A stretch of 43,855 nt of DNA from Fusobacterium sp. (GCA_020024915.1 JAHHSZ010000002.1:1-43855), one strand, 5' to 3'; shown: positions 32,207 to 41,038, counted from the stretch's first letter. Numbers and translations: made by a program. The notes: generated by a model from the sequence alone, not told the origin.

Positions 32207-33874
32207 TTATCTCAAATTAAATTTTTCTAGATCTTCATCTACACTTCCTACCCCAGCAATTCCAAAATTATCAACTAAGACTTTAGCTACATTTGGAGAT
32301 AGAAAAGCTGGTAGTGTTGGTCCTAAGTGTATATTTTTCACTCCTAAATGTAGTAGAGCAAGTAGCACTATTACAGCTTTTTGTTCATACCAAGCTATAT
32401 TATAGACAATTGGTAACTCATTTATGTCATTTAATCCAAAAACTTCCTTCAATTTTAGAGCAATCACAGCTAGTGAGTAAGAATCATTACACTGTCCAGC
32501 ATCTAGCACTCTTGGAATACCATTTATCTCTCCTAGATTTAATTTATTGTACTTATATTTTGCACAACCAGCAGTTAAAATAATTGTATCCTTTGGTAAT
32601 TTTTCAGCAAACTCTGTATAGTAATTTCTACTATTCATTCTTCCGTCACAACCAGCCATTACCACAAATCTCTTAATTGCTCCTAATTTTATGTTTTCTA
32701 TAACCTTATCTGCCAAAGCTAGTACTTGATTGTGTGCAAATCCACCAACTATCTCCCCTTTTTCCAATTCTATAGGAGCTTTACACTCTTTTGCCAACTC
32801 TATTACTTCTGAAAAATCTTTACTTCCATCTTTGGTTATCTTAACTCTTTTCCAGCCTGGATAACCAGCTGCATTAGTTGTAAATACTCTATCTTGGTAA
32901 GTTGACTCTTTTGTAGGTGGTACTATACAGTTTGTTGTAAACACTATTGGTCCATTAAATTTTTCAAACTCCTCCTTCTGTTTCCACCAAGCATTTCCAT
33001 AATTTCCAAAAAAGTGTGGATATTTTTTTAACTCTGGATAATAGTGTCCTGGTAACATCTCTGAATGAGTATAAATATCCACTCCACTATTCTCACTCTG
33101 TTCCAACAACTGTTTCAAGTCATTTAAATCATGTCCACTTATAAGTATTCCAGGTCTTGTTCCTACTCCAATATTTACCTTTGTAATTACAGGATTTCCA
33201 AAAGCTGAGGTATTTGCCTCGTCTAAAAGAGCCATTACCTTCACTCCATAGTTTCCACACTCTAAAACTAAGGCTGTTAACTCTTCACCTGTCATTGTAT
33301 CATCTAAAGTTGCTATCAATCCTTTTTCTATAAAGGCAATTATATCACTATCTACTTTTTCTAAATTCATAGCATGTTCAGCATAAGCTCCCATACCTTT
33401 TAAGCCATATGTTAATAGCTCTCTTAACGATCTTATGTCCTCGTTTTCACTTCTTAAAATTCCAATCTCTTTTCTCTTAGAGTACTCCAATATCTCCTCA
33501 TCACTATCCAAAGTTACTGAAATTATCTCTCCATACTTTTTAATCTCTCTATTTTCACTCTCAACTAATTTTGATTTCAATTCCTCTCTCAATTTCAATC
33601 CTTTTCTTATCTCAACTATAATAGCTTCATCATCAAAGTTAGCATTAGTTATTGTAATAAATAGTGAATTGATTAGATATCTCTCTACCTCTCTTGAAAT
33701 ACTCTCTCTTTTTCTTAAAATTGAACTACAAATAGCTACACTCTTTGTAATATATATTAACATGTCTTGTAAATTAGCTGTTTCTGCCTTTTTTCCACAC
33801 ACCCCTACAATTGAGCAACCCTTGCCTTGAGCTGTCTCTTGACATTGATAACAAAACATCTTTCCATTACACAT
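32207..33874 (-). CDS. hcp: Hydroxylamine reductase / hybrid-cluster protein
   Basis: A 555-residue hybrid-cluster protein, a cytoplasmic NO or hydroxylamine reductase that also drives S-nitrosylation in E. coli. N-terminal cluster cysteines are CYQC, GKGC and VGVC (Cys8, Cys11, Cys20, Cys26; CX2CX8CX5C). Hybrid-cluster ligands are seen in SGHDLNDL, TTNCIVPP, MAGCDGR, LTAGCAKYKY and AGQCNDSY. The length fits the class I type. The matching reductase Hcr is not in the window. RBS AAGGAGG precedes the ATG. The gene lies 49 bp after the tRNA-Thr terminator; its own promoter is not obvious. Confidence 0.94.
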   Translation of the reverse strand: MCNGKMFCYQCQETAQGKGCSIVGVCGKKAETANLQDMLIYITKSVAICSSILRKRESISREVERYLINSLFITITNANFDDEAIIVEIRKGLKLREELKSKLVESENREIKKYGEIISVTLDSDEEILEYSKRKEIGILRSENEDIRSLRELLTYGLKGMGAYAEHAMNLEKVDSDIIAFIEKGLIATLDDTMTGEELTALVLECGNYGVKVMALLDEANTSAFGNPVITKVNIGVGTRPGILISGHDLNDLKQLLEQSENSGVDIYTHSEMLPGHYYPELKKYPHFFGNYGNAWWKQKEEFEKFNGPIVFTTNCIVPPTKESTYQDRVFTTNAAGYPGWKRVKITKDGSKDFSEVIELAKECKAPIELEKGEIVGGFAHNQVLALADKVIENIKLGAIKRFVVMAGCDGRMNSRNYYTEFAEKLPKDTIILTAGCAKYKYNKLNLGEINGIPRVLDAGQCNDSYSLAVIALKLKEVFGLNDINELPIVYNIAWYEQKAVIVLLALLHLGVKNIHLGPTLPAFLSPNVAKVLVDNFGIAGVGSVDEDLEKFNLR

Positions 33875-33922
33875 AAAAACTACCTCCTTAAATTTATTTT
33901 ATTAATATAGTACATTAAAATT

Positions 33923-33950
33923 AAAAAAAAATCGGTAACATATGTTACCG
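33923..33950 (-). terminator. Terminator of tRNA-Thr (18-bp perfect palindrome plus T-run)
   Basis: CGGTAACATATGTTACCG at 33933-33950 is a perfect palindrome, giving a 7-bp stem with an ATAT loop, followed on the minus strand by nine T. It separates tRNA-Thr from hcp. Confidence 0.75.
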
Positions 33951-33967
33951 GTCTGCATATTTTTTTA

Positions 33968-34043
33968 TGGTGCTCTAGAGTGGATTCGAACCACCTACCT
34001 CTTGCTTACCATGCAAGTGCTCTGCCTAGTGAGCTACTAGAGC
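33968..34043 (-). tRNA. tRNA-Thr (anticodon GGU)
   Basis: A 76-base cloverleaf on the minus strand. The acceptor stem GCTCTAG pairs with CTAGAGC, followed by A and an encoded CCA. The D-arm contains AGCTCACTAGGCAGAGC. The anticodon stem CTTGC/GCAAG encloses the loop ATGGTAA, giving anticodon GGT (reads ACC and ACU). The T-arm has GGTTCGAATCC. It is flanked by its own promoter and terminator, so it is a single-gene unit. Confidence 0.96.
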
Positions 34044-34053
34044 AACTGATTTG

Positions 34054-34082
34054 ATTATAACATATTTATATAAAAAAATCAA
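34054..34082 (-). promoter_or_regulatory. Promoter of tRNA-Thr
   Basis: TTGATT (34077-34082), 17 bp, TATAAT (34054-34059) on the minus strand, 10 bp before the tRNA. The -35 reaches to the border of the upstream radical SAM gene's stop codon region. Confidence 0.75.
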
Positions 34083-34083
34083 A

Positions 34084-34788
34084 TTACTGTTCAAATACTC
34101 CCAAATCTTTATTATCAATTAAAAGCTCTATTCTATCATCATTCATCAAATATGAGTATTTTTTAATAAACCATCTCACTAACTCTTCATCTCTTTTCAC
34201 TATTGTACCATTATCTATAAATATATTGATTGTCATTCCTCTGAAATATTTTAGACCAAGCTCAATATCTCTATCTATCATCTCTTTAGTTTGCCCTTTT
34301 GTACAGATAAGTAAACATACAGAGTAGACATCTTTTCCTATCTCTTTTAGTTGTTCCTCATTCAAAGAGAAATTCTTATTGTAATCCTCTATTCTATATT
34401 TATTATCAAATGTTTCAAGCCCCATTCTAAATCTAATCTCTATTCCCAAAAAGTACTCTCTAATCTCCTTCAATCTCTTAATATATCCATAATAGATCTC
34501 AAAATAAAGAGTTTTTATATTTTTTTCCAACACCACTTTTTTTATCTCAGCCAAAGTTCTCTGTGTTAACTCAAAAACAGAACCAGAATTTATTACCTCT
34601 AAAACTCCATATTCTCCAGTTACTTCCTGTAACACCTCTAAATTTACTCTATCTATCTCCTTTTCATCTAAAGAGTTATCTTCTATATAGTTACAAAAAC
34701 TACACCTTCCATATTTACAAGGAAAGCTTTTTAGTAATACTATCTCCCTTTGATGTTTATCCTCTATTTTATTATATCTTATTCCCAT
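34084..34788 (-). CDS. Radical SAM protein with CX4CX2C cluster motif
   Basis: A 234-residue radical SAM enzyme. The cluster motif FPCKYGRCSFCNY has cysteines at 24, 29 and 32, spaced CX4CX2C rather than the usual CX3CX2C. VINSGSVFEL may be the GGE-like SAM-binding strand, and MGLETFDNKYR and YFRGMTINIFIDNGTI resemble later barrel strands. The protein is short and has no visible extra cluster or SPASM domain, so it probably works on a small or RNA substrate. I cannot assign the reaction. It is a single gene followed by tRNA-Thr. Confidence 0.8.
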   Translation of the reverse strand: MGIRYNKIEDKHQREIVLLKSFPCKYGRCSFCNYIEDNSLDEKEIDRVNLEVLQEVTGEYGVLEVINSGSVFELTQRTLAEIKKVVLEKNIKTLYFEIYYGYIKRLKEIREYFLGIEIRFRMGLETFDNKYRIEDYNKNFSLNEEQLKEIGKDVYSVCLLICTKGQTKEMIDRDIELGLKYFRGMTINIFIDNGTIVKRDEELVRWFIKKYSYLMNDDRIELLIDNKDLGVFEQ

Positions 34789-34870
34789 TTTTACTCCTTT
34801 TTTACTAGATATTTTTTAATTATATCATTTTTTAGGACTAAAAAAAAGTAACAATTTTATTTTTATAATA

Positions 34871-34916
34871 AAAAAACTGAGTAAATCTGCTCTACCCAGT
34901 TCTCTCTATTCTCAGT
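34871..34916 (-). terminator. Terminator after the cyclophilin gene
   Basis: Minus-strand arms ACTGAG and CTCAGT enclose a further imperfect stem (ACTGGGTAGAGCAG) and are followed by seven T. The first arm overlaps the stop codon of the cyclophilin gene. Confidence 0.7.
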
Positions 34917-35731
34917 TAGAAATCATATGAATCAGTTGCTACTTCCTCTTCACCTTTGATTTTCTTTTCAATTGCTCTTATAAATCTAGGAATTGGCCAC
35001 TCCTTCTCCTCTTCCGTCTTTTCATTTCTAGTATAGATTCTTGTAAGCTCCTCTTTATATGCAAGAGCCTCTCCTTGATAATCCTCTATTGGTTTAACAG
35101 TGTACTCTTTAAGTCCTGGATAAGTTGTGTCTAAAACCTTGTTCCATTGATCTATTTGATCTTTATGAAGTGATAAGAAAAAGTCTATATCTCCACTGAA
35201 TTTAATCTCTTTTATTATATCTCCAACTTCTAATTTTTTTATTTTTTCAAAGTCACTATCACTTACATACTCACCAAATATAGTGTGTTTTCCATTTAGC
35301 CATTCAGCTGGATATAAAGTGATAAAAAACTGTGATCCTCCTGTTTCTGGTCCAGCATTAGCCATAGCTAACATACCTTGTTGAAAGAAATCTAACCATT
35401 CAACATTCTCATCAGGTATAAAATATCCCGGTCCTCCTGTCCCTGTTCCTGTTGGATCTCCACCTTGTACCATAAAGTTCTCTACAGCACGGTGTATCTT
35501 TGTATTATTGTAAAATCCTCTTTGAGCCAAATTTATAAAGTTGGCTACTGTTATAGGTGCAGCTTCTGGATAAAGATAGAAACTAATTTCTCCTTGAGTT
35601 GTAACAAATGTTGCTCTGATATCATTGTACTTAGCAGCCTCTTCTCTTCTAGCTAACTCTCTTAAACTAGTACAAGAAAAAGCTGAAAAAACAAGTACTA
35701 ATGTCATTAAATATTTTAATAATCTCTTCAT
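34916..35731 (-). CDS. Cyclophilin-type peptidyl-prolyl isomerase, probable lipoprotein
   Basis: A 271-residue prolyl isomerase on the extracytoplasmic side. The signal MKRLLKYLMTLVLVFSAFSC suggests a lipoprotein with Cys20, although the lipobox (AFSC) is not strict. The cyclophilin domain spans about 38-185: FVTTQGEISFYLYPEAAP, FINLAQRGFYNN, KIHRAVENFMVQGGDPTGTG (catalytic Arg), AMANAGPETGGSQFFITL and LNGKHTIFGEY. The tail 190-271 is charged and helical. It has its own promoter at 35764-35792, downstream of the pot genes, and a terminator. Its job is likely folding of envelope proteins. Confidence 0.9.
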   Translation of the reverse strand: MKRLLKYLMTLVLVFSAFSCTSLRELARREEAAKYNDIRATFVTTQGEISFYLYPEAAPITVANFINLAQRGFYNNTKIHRAVENFMVQGGDPTGTGTGGPGYFIPDENVEWLDFFQQGMLAMANAGPETGGSQFFITLYPAEWLNGKHTIFGEYVSDSDFEKIKKLEVGDIIKEIKFSGDIDFFLSLHKDQIDQWNKVLDTTYPGLKEYTVKPIEDYQGEALAYKEELTRIYTRNEKTEEEKEWPIPRFIRAIEKKIKGEEEVATDSYDF

Positions 35732-35763
35732 TGTTCAATCCTCCAAAGTTATTCTTTAGTATG

Positions 35764-35792
35764 ATTATACTATAATTTTCCCTATTTTCCAA
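35764..35792 (-). promoter_or_regulatory. Promoter of the cyclophilin gene
   Basis: TTGGAA (35787-35792), 17 bp, TATAAT (35764-35769) on the minus strand, giving a short leader to the ATG at 35731. Confidence 0.65.
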
Positions 35793-35796
35793 GAAA

Positions 35797-36570
35797 TTAT
35801 TTTATTAAATACTTTTGTAAGCTCTTAGTAGATAGAGTTAAAATTATAGATATACCTATCAGTAGAACTGACAGTGCATTTATTACTGGAGAAACACCTA
35901 ATCTAATCATAGAGTATATTCTCAGTGGAAGTGTTGATGATCCCGGTCCAGCAACAAAGAAAGTTGTTACAAAATCATCAAATGAAAGTGTTACAGCTAT
36001 TAAAAATCCAGATATTATTCCTGGAAGTATTGCTGGTACTATTACTTTTGTAAGAGCTTGCCACTCTGTAGCTCCTAGATCATAAGCTGCTTCTACTATA
36101 GAGTAATCGAATTCTTCCAATCTTGATAATATTATAAACAATACAAATGGTATATTGAAAGTAGTATGAGCTATAAATATTGTAGTCAACCCTAATTCAA
36201 ATTTTATTGTTGCAAACAATATTAGAAGTGAAACCCCTAATATTATCTCTGGTATAACTAAAGGGATATATGTTAATGTTTGTAAGTATTTTTTCCCTTT
36301 AAAATCATGCCACTGTAATCCTATAGCTCCAAGTGTTCCTATTATGGTCGAAATAATACCTGAGACTATTGCTATTCCTACACTGTATCTAAAAGCCTTC
36401 CATATATTGTCTGAATACATAAAAAGTTCCTTGTACCATCTCATTGAAAATCCTTTCCATACCATAGATTTTCCATCATTAAATGAGTAAATTATCAATA
36501 TTATTAACGGTATATAGAAAAATAACATTGATAGTATGAAAAAGAATAATGATGTTCTTCTCTTATTCAT
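35797..36570 (-). CDS. potC: Spermidine/putrescine ABC transporter permease PotC
   Basis: A 257-residue inner-membrane permease with six transmembrane segments. The block FFYIPLIILIIYSFNDGKS and the first loop WKGFSMRWYKELF are hallmarks of PotC. The EAA loop reads YDLGATEWQALTKVIVPAILPGI, given here in part, and the family segment VTLSFDDFVTTFFVAGPG is intact. It overlaps potB by 8 bases and ends the pot operon. With PotB it forms the channel of the polyamine importer. Confidence 0.92.
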   Translation of the reverse strand: MNKRRTSLFFFILSMLFFYIPLIILIIYSFNDGKSMVWKGFSMRWYKELFMYSDNIWKAFRYSVGIAIVSGIISTIIGTLGAIGLQWHDFKGKKYLQTLTYIPLVIPEIILGVSLLILFATIKFELGLTTIFIAHTTFNIPFVLFIILSRLEEFDYSIVEAAYDLGATEWQALTKVIVPAILPGIISGFLIAVTLSFDDFVTTFFVAGPGSSTLPLRIYSMIRLGVSPVINALSVLLIGISIILTLSTKSLQKYLIK

Positions 36571-37420
36571 CTTCTGCCACCACCTCTGTCTTTGTCTCTT
36601 TATTGCTCAATTTCATAAATATCATAATTGCTATTGAAGTGACTATTATCAAAGCAGCTGATATTGTAGAGGCAAGTGGCCAGTTTCTCGTAACAGTAAG
36701 ATGTTGTGCTATTATGTTTCCAAGCATTGTTGCCTGTGTTCCACCTACTAACTTTGGTACAGCATAAGATCCTAATGCAGGTATAAATGTAAATAGCACT
36801 GCTGTTACAATCCCCGGTTTGATATTTGGTATAAACACCTTGAAGAAAGCTTCTCTATTTGTTGCTCCTAAATCTCTTGCTGCCTCTATTAATGAAAAGT
36901 CAAACTTCTCTATTACAGCATAAAGAGGTAAGATTGCAAAAGGTAAACTTGTATAGACTGTTATCAGTATTACTGCCCCTGTATTGTATAAAAACTGTAT
37001 AGGAGTATCTAATATACCTATTTTTAACAAAAAGTTATTTAAAAATCCATTATTTCCTAAAACAGCTATCCAAGCATAAATTCTTATTAAGAAGTTTGTC
37101 CAAAATGGAATTATTACTAAAAATAGTAACTCCTTCTTATACTTTGATCTAGCTATATAGTAAGCTGTTGGAAGAGATAACACCACTGTAAATATTGTTA
37201 CCATAATAGAGATATATACAGTTTTTAAAAGTATTGTCAAAAAGATCTTATCTGTGAATATTTTAAAAGCTTCAAAGGATAACTCCATCTCCACTCCACC
37301 ATAAGTTCCTCTCTTTAGGAAAGAGTATCCCAATACAATCCCCATAGGTATTGCAAAAAATACTATTAACCACAATGTTATTGGAAGTGTATAACAAGCA
37401 CCTATCCTATTTTTCTTCAC
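36563..37420 (-). CDS. potB: Spermidine/putrescine ABC transporter permease PotB
   Basis: A 285-residue inner-membrane permease with six transmembrane segments. It opens with LPITLWLIVFFAIPMGIV followed by a SFLKRGTYGG loop, as in PotB proteins. It has the EAA-type loop AARDLGATNREAFFKVFIP and the segment FIPALGSYAVPKLVGG, which is strongly conserved in PotB. It overlaps potA by 14 bases and potC by 8. The substrate is putrescine or spermidine. Confidence 0.92.
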   Translation of the reverse strand: MKKNRIGACYTLPITLWLIVFFAIPMGIVLGYSFLKRGTYGGVEMELSFEAFKIFTDKIFLTILLKTVYISIMVTIFTVVLSLPTAYYIARSKYKKELLFLVIIPFWTNFLIRIYAWIAVLGNNGFLNNFLLKIGILDTPIQFLYNTGAVILITVYTSLPFAILPLYAVIEKFDFSLIEAARDLGATNREAFFKVFIPNIKPGIVTAVLFTFIPALGSYAVPKLVGGTQATMLGNIIAQHLTVTRNWPLASTISAALIIVTSIAIMIFMKLSNKETKTEVVAEDE

Positions 37421-38549
37421 TAGATATCACCTCTACTAAGAAACCATCATCTGCGTCCCAAGCTATATAAGCATCTTCGTCCCACCAGATAGCTCCCTCA
37501 TCATTATCATCAAAGTAAACAGCATGTTGCTTAAATACTTTAAAAGTCATATCCTTATTATTATTTAAAAATACGAAGTACTTACTTTGGAATCCTGAGT
37601 AGATTAACTCATTTACATATACTTTTAAGACATTTATCTTCTCTTTTTCATTGATTCCTTTAGGCATAGTCTTAGAAAGTTTTATCTTCTCTGGTCTGAT
37701 TGAAACTTTTACTCTATCTCCTACTTTTACAGGTTTGTCCATCTCAAATACAAGTTCACCCAATTGTTCATTGTATAGCTTTGCAAACTCATCATCTATA
37801 ATCTCAATAACCTTTCCATCAAAGAAGTTATTTTCACCTATAAAGTCTGCTACAAAAGAGTCTGCTGGTGACTCATAAACTTCAGCAGGGGTTCCCACTT
37901 GTAAAATCTCTCCCTTATTCATAACAGCTATTCTATCTGATATTGAAAGTGCCTCTTGTTGATCATGAGTTATGAATATAAATGTTATTCCTACCTCTTC
38001 ATGTATCAAGTCTAGCTCTATCAATAGATTTTGTCTCAACTTGGCATCTAATGCTGACAATGGCTCGTCAAGCAGTAAAAGTCCCGGCTTATTGATTAGG
38101 GCTCTAGCTATTGAAACCCTCTGCTGTTGTCCACCAGATAGTTGATTTGGCTTTTTATTTATATGTTCAGATAATCCTACCATCTTTACAAACTTCTTTA
38201 CCTCACTATCTATTGTCTTTTCATCAACTTTTTTTAGTCTCAAAGGAAAAGCCACGTTCTCATATACAGTCAAATGAGGAAATAAAGCGTATTTTTGGAA
38301 TATTGTATTTACATTTCTCTTATTGGGAGGAAGCTTTGTAATATCCTCATCACCCAGATATATAGCTCCACCATCTAACTCTGTAAATCCTGCAATCATT
38401 CTAAGTAAGGTGGTTTTACCACACCCCGAAGGTCCCAAAATAGAAAAAATTTCTCCATCTTTTATATCTAAATTGATGTTTTTCAACACTTGAACTCCAT
38501 CATAACTTTTAGTGACATTTTTAATACTTATATCTTTTTTCAATCTCAT
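37407..38549 (-). CDS. potA: Spermidine/putrescine ABC transporter ATPase PotA
   Basis: A 380-residue ATP-binding subunit. Walker A GPSGCGKTT (about 38-46), Q-loop IFQKYALFPHLTVYENVAF, signature LSGGQQQRVSIARAL, Walker B LLLLDEPLSALD and H-loop FITHDQ are all intact. The C-terminal TOBE domain (about 280-380) has an unusually acidic end (DDNDEGAIWWDEDAYIAW). It is first in the potABC operon. The binding protein PotD is not in the window and must be encoded elsewhere. A possible extended -10 box (TGGTATAAT) lies at 38642-38647. Confidence 0.93.
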   Translation of the reverse strand: MRLKKDISIKNVTKSYDGVQVLKNINLDIKDGEIFSILGPSGCGKTTLLRMIAGFTELDGGAIYLGDEDITKLPPNKRNVNTIFQKYALFPHLTVYENVAFPLRLKKVDEKTIDSEVKKFVKMVGLSEHINKKPNQLSGGQQQRVSIARALINKPGLLLLDEPLSALDAKLRQNLLIELDLIHEEVGITFIFITHDQQEALSISDRIAVMNKGEILQVGTPAEVYESPADSFVADFIGENNFFDGKVIEIIDDEFAKLYNEQLGELVFEMDKPVKVGDRVKVSIRPEKIKLSKTMPKGINEKEKINVLKVYVNELIYSGFQSKYFVFLNNNKDMTFKVFKQHAVYFDDNDEGAIWWDEDAYIAWDADDGFLVEVISSEEK

Positions 38550-38641
38550 ACCTCCATTATTCAGAATAAATTACATACTCTTCGTTTAATATTTTGTTCT
38601 TTATTTTTTAAAATATTTCTATTCTTTTAATCACATTGAAA

Positions 38642-38647
38642 ATTATA
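38642..38647 (-). promoter_or_regulatory. Possible extended -10 promoter of potABC
   Basis: TATAAT preceded by TGG on the minus strand, about 93 bp upstream of the potA ATG. The -35 is weak. The leader is AT-rich without clear structure. Confidence 0.4.
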
Positions 38648-38679
38648 CCATAAATTACAAAAATTGAAAAGAGATAATA

Positions 38680-39132
38680 TTAAATTATCTCAATACTATC
38701 TCCCACTCTAACTTTTCCACCTTTTAAAACCACTGTAAATATACCCTCTCTAGGCATAATACAATCTCCTACACTATGGTATATTGCACAGTGTGAATGA
38801 CACTCCTTCCCTATTTGTGTTACCTCTAAAACTATCTCTTCTCCTATTTTCAGCTTAGTTCCAATAGATAATTTTGCACAATCTATCCCATCTACGATAA
38901 TATTCTCTCCAAAAGCTCCATCTACAACAGCTCCTCCTCTTAATTTGAACTCATCTATCTTCTGTTTTGAGATCAAACTAACCTGTCTATGCCAATTTCC
39001 AGCATGTGCATCTCCCTCTAAACCAAAATTCTCTATTAAAACCCCCTCATCAACACTCTTTTTCTGAGTTCCCTTCTTCTCACTTGTACAAACTGCTACT
39101 ATCTTTGCCACTCTCTTATCCTCCAATTTCAT
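38680..39132 (-). CDS. MOSC domain protein (molybdenum cofactor related)
   Basis: A 150-residue stand-alone MOSC domain. It has GLEGDAHAGNWHRQVSLI near residues 33-50, FGENIIVDGID, and the family-defining cysteine in a GKECHSHCAIYHSVGDCIMP stretch. MOSC domains carry sulfur or bind molybdenum cofactor. The gene overlaps moaA by 17 bases, which couples it to cofactor synthesis. Other proteins of this shape are fused to MoaC or MogA; here it is alone. Confidence 0.87.
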   Translation of the reverse strand: MKLEDKRVAKIVAVCTSEKKGTQKKSVDEGVLIENFGLEGDAHAGNWHRQVSLISKQKIDEFKLRGGAVVDGAFGENIIVDGIDCAKLSIGTKLKIGEEIVLEVTQIGKECHSHCAIYHSVGDCIMPREGIFTVVLKGGKVRVGDSIEII

Positions 39133-40099
39133 TCATATATCTCTTATCTATTCTCTTATTTTCAATTTTCTCTCTCATTCTATGTTTTTCTGGCTTGTTA
39201 TTTATAGCCTTCACTATCTCAACTTTTATAAACTCATTATCACAGCCTGATCTCAAAAGCTCCTTTAAATTTATTCCACTATTAAGATGTAAACAAAGTT
39301 TTAGAAAACCCTCTGCTGTCAACCTCACCCTATTACACTGTTCACAAAATTCGTGAGATATCGGTGTAATAAAACCAACACAACCACGCCCAAACTCTGT
39401 CTTGTAATAGATAGCTGGTCCTGAACCTATTCTCTCATCAAAATAGATTAATTTTCTCTCTTTTTCTATAAATCGCTTCACTTCATCATTTGAAATGGGG
39501 TGATACTCTTTTCCCATTCCAATTGGCATCAACTCAATAAATCTTACATCTATGGGATATCTCTCTGTAAGTCTTACAAAATCCATAATCTCACTATCAT
39601 TTTTTCCTCTGATTAGGACTACATTCAGTTTAATTCTCTTGAAGTTTAGCTCCAATGCTTTTTTTATAGAATTTAGAACTTTTGATAACTCTCCACCTGT
39701 TATCTCTCTATACAGCTCCTTTTTTAATGTATCAAGACTTATATTCAAACTATATATTTTTTTAGATTCTAAAAATTCTAACTCCTCTTCCAAGCTTATC
39801 CCATTGGTAGTCAAACTAATCTCGTCTATGGTAGTGATACTATCTATCCCTTGAATTATCTCTCTAAAATTCTTTCTCACAAGTGGTTCTCCTCCTGTGA
39901 TACGAACTTTTTTCACACCTAGTTCAGAAAAAATTTTTACAACTCTTTTTATCTCTTCTACACTTAAAATTTCATCTTTAGGTAAAAAAATTATATCTTT
40001 ATCTCCCATACAGTATTTACATCTCAAATTACATCTATCTGTAATTGACACTCTTAAATATTCGATATCTCTACCCAATCTATCTCTCATCTTCCTCAA
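39116..40099 (-). CDS. moaA: GTP 3',8-cyclase MoaA
   Basis: A 327-residue radical SAM enzyme for the first step of molybdopterin synthesis (GTP to 3',8-cyclo-GTP). The N-terminal cluster is RCNLRCKYCMG (CX3CX2C), and VRITGGEPLVRK is the SAM-binding GGE motif. The C-terminal second cluster is FCEQCNRVRLTAEGFLKLC (CX2CX13C). The chain ends in the conserved Gly-Gly (NEIGG), which inserts into the active site in this family. It is first in a two-gene operon with the MOSC gene. No moaC, moaE or mobA are in the window. Confidence 0.95.
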   Translation of the reverse strand: MRKMRDRLGRDIEYLRVSITDRCNLRCKYCMGDKDIIFLPKDEILSVEEIKRVVKIFSELGVKKVRITGGEPLVRKNFREIIQGIDSITTIDEISLTTNGISLEEELEFLESKKIYSLNISLDTLKKELYREITGGELSKVLNSIKKALELNFKRIKLNVVLIRGKNDSEIMDFVRLTERYPIDVRFIELMPIGMGKEYHPISNDEVKRFIEKERKLIYFDERIGSGPAIYYKTEFGRGCVGFITPISHEFCEQCNRVRLTAEGFLKLCLHLNSGINLKELLRSGCDNEFIKVEIVKAINNKPEKHRMREKIENKRIDKRYMNEIGG

Positions 40100-40154
40100 C
40101 TCACTCTCTATACCTTCAATATACCATATTTATCATAATATTTCTATTAAAAAG

Positions 40155-40183
40155 TTGACATATCCTGTAAACTAGATTATGCT
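40155..40183 (+). promoter_or_regulatory. Promoter of the yqeB-like/xdhC/ridA operon
   Basis: TTGACA (40155-40160), 17 bp, TATGCT (40178-40183) on the plus strand, about 30 bp upstream of the TTG start codon. Confidence 0.7.
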
Positions 40184-40216
40184 AATATATATGAATATAT
40201 AATAGAGGTGATCTAG

Positions 40217-41029
40217 TTGGAATTTACTAATGATATTGTAGTGGTTAGAGGTGGGGGAGATATTGCCACTGGTACAATTCACAAGCTTTTTAGAGCTGGA
40301 TTTAAAGTTTTGATTTTAGAGATAGAAAAACCTTCAGCTATCAGAAGAGAAGTGGCTTTTTGTGAGGCTATATATAGAAAAAAGATGGTAATTGAAAAGG
40401 TTAGTGCTAAACTCTGTTCATCTGTAGAGGAGATAAAAACATGTTGGATCAATAATGAAATCCCTATTCTAATAGATCAAAATGGAGATATGATCAAGAA
40501 AATTAAACCATTAGTTGTAGTTGATGCTATCTTAGCTAAAAAAAATTATGGTACTAATAGAGAGATGGCTCCTATTACAATTGGATTAGGTCCCGGATTC
40601 ACTGCTGGTTTAGATGTAGATGTAGTTGTAGAGAGTATGAGGGGACACGATCTGGGAAGGTTGATATTTGAAGGAAAAGCTATAGAAAATACAGGAGTTC
40701 CTGGTATCGTAGCTGGAATAGGAAGAGAGAGGGTAATATATAGTCCTTGCTCTGGTACTATAAAAAATATCTGTTCAATTGGTGACATAGTAAAAAAAGG
40801 GGATACTATAGCTACTATTGATGGAAATGATATAAAAGCTAGTATTGAGGGTATACTTCGCGGATTGATTAGAGATGGTTATAAAGTCTCTGAAAAATTT
40901 AAAATTGCTGATATTGATCCAAGGCTTGAGGAGCAGAAAAATTGTTTTACAATCTCTGATAAAGCTAGAGCTATTGGTGGTGCTGTATTGGAAGCTATAC
41001 TCTATTTAAAGATAAAAAAAGGATTGTAA
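40217..41029 (+). CDS. yqeB: EF2563/YqeB-type selenium-dependent molybdenum hydroxylase accessory protein
   Basis: A 270-residue protein of the EF2563 family. It opens with VVVRGGGDIATGTIHKLFRAG and includes EIEKPSAIRREVAFCEAIY, the GLGPGFTAGLDVDVVVES block, and a biotinyl-like barrel segment about 175-220 (VIYSPCSGTIKNICSIGDIV). By family knowledge it is a marker of selenium-dependent molybdenum hydroxylases, in which Se is a labile cofactor and not selenocysteine. The start is TTG at 40217 behind AGAGGTGA. The XdhC gene follows 9 bp later, then RidA. No hydroxylase subunits are present nearby. Confidence 0.85.
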   Translation: MEFTNDIVVVRGGGDIATGTIHKLFRAGFKVLILEIEKPSAIRREVAFCEAIYRKKMVIEKVSAKLCSSVEEIKTCWINNEIPILIDQNGDMIKKIKPLVVVDAILAKKNYGTNREMAPITIGLGPGFTAGLDVDVVVESMRGHDLGRLIFEGKAIENTGVPGIVAGIGRERVIYSPCSGTIKNICSIGDIVKKGDTIATIDGNDIKASIEGILRGLIRDGYKVSEKFKIADIDPRLEEQKNCFTISDKARAIGGAVLEAILYLKIKKGL

Positions 41030-41038
41030 GGAGAGAGT

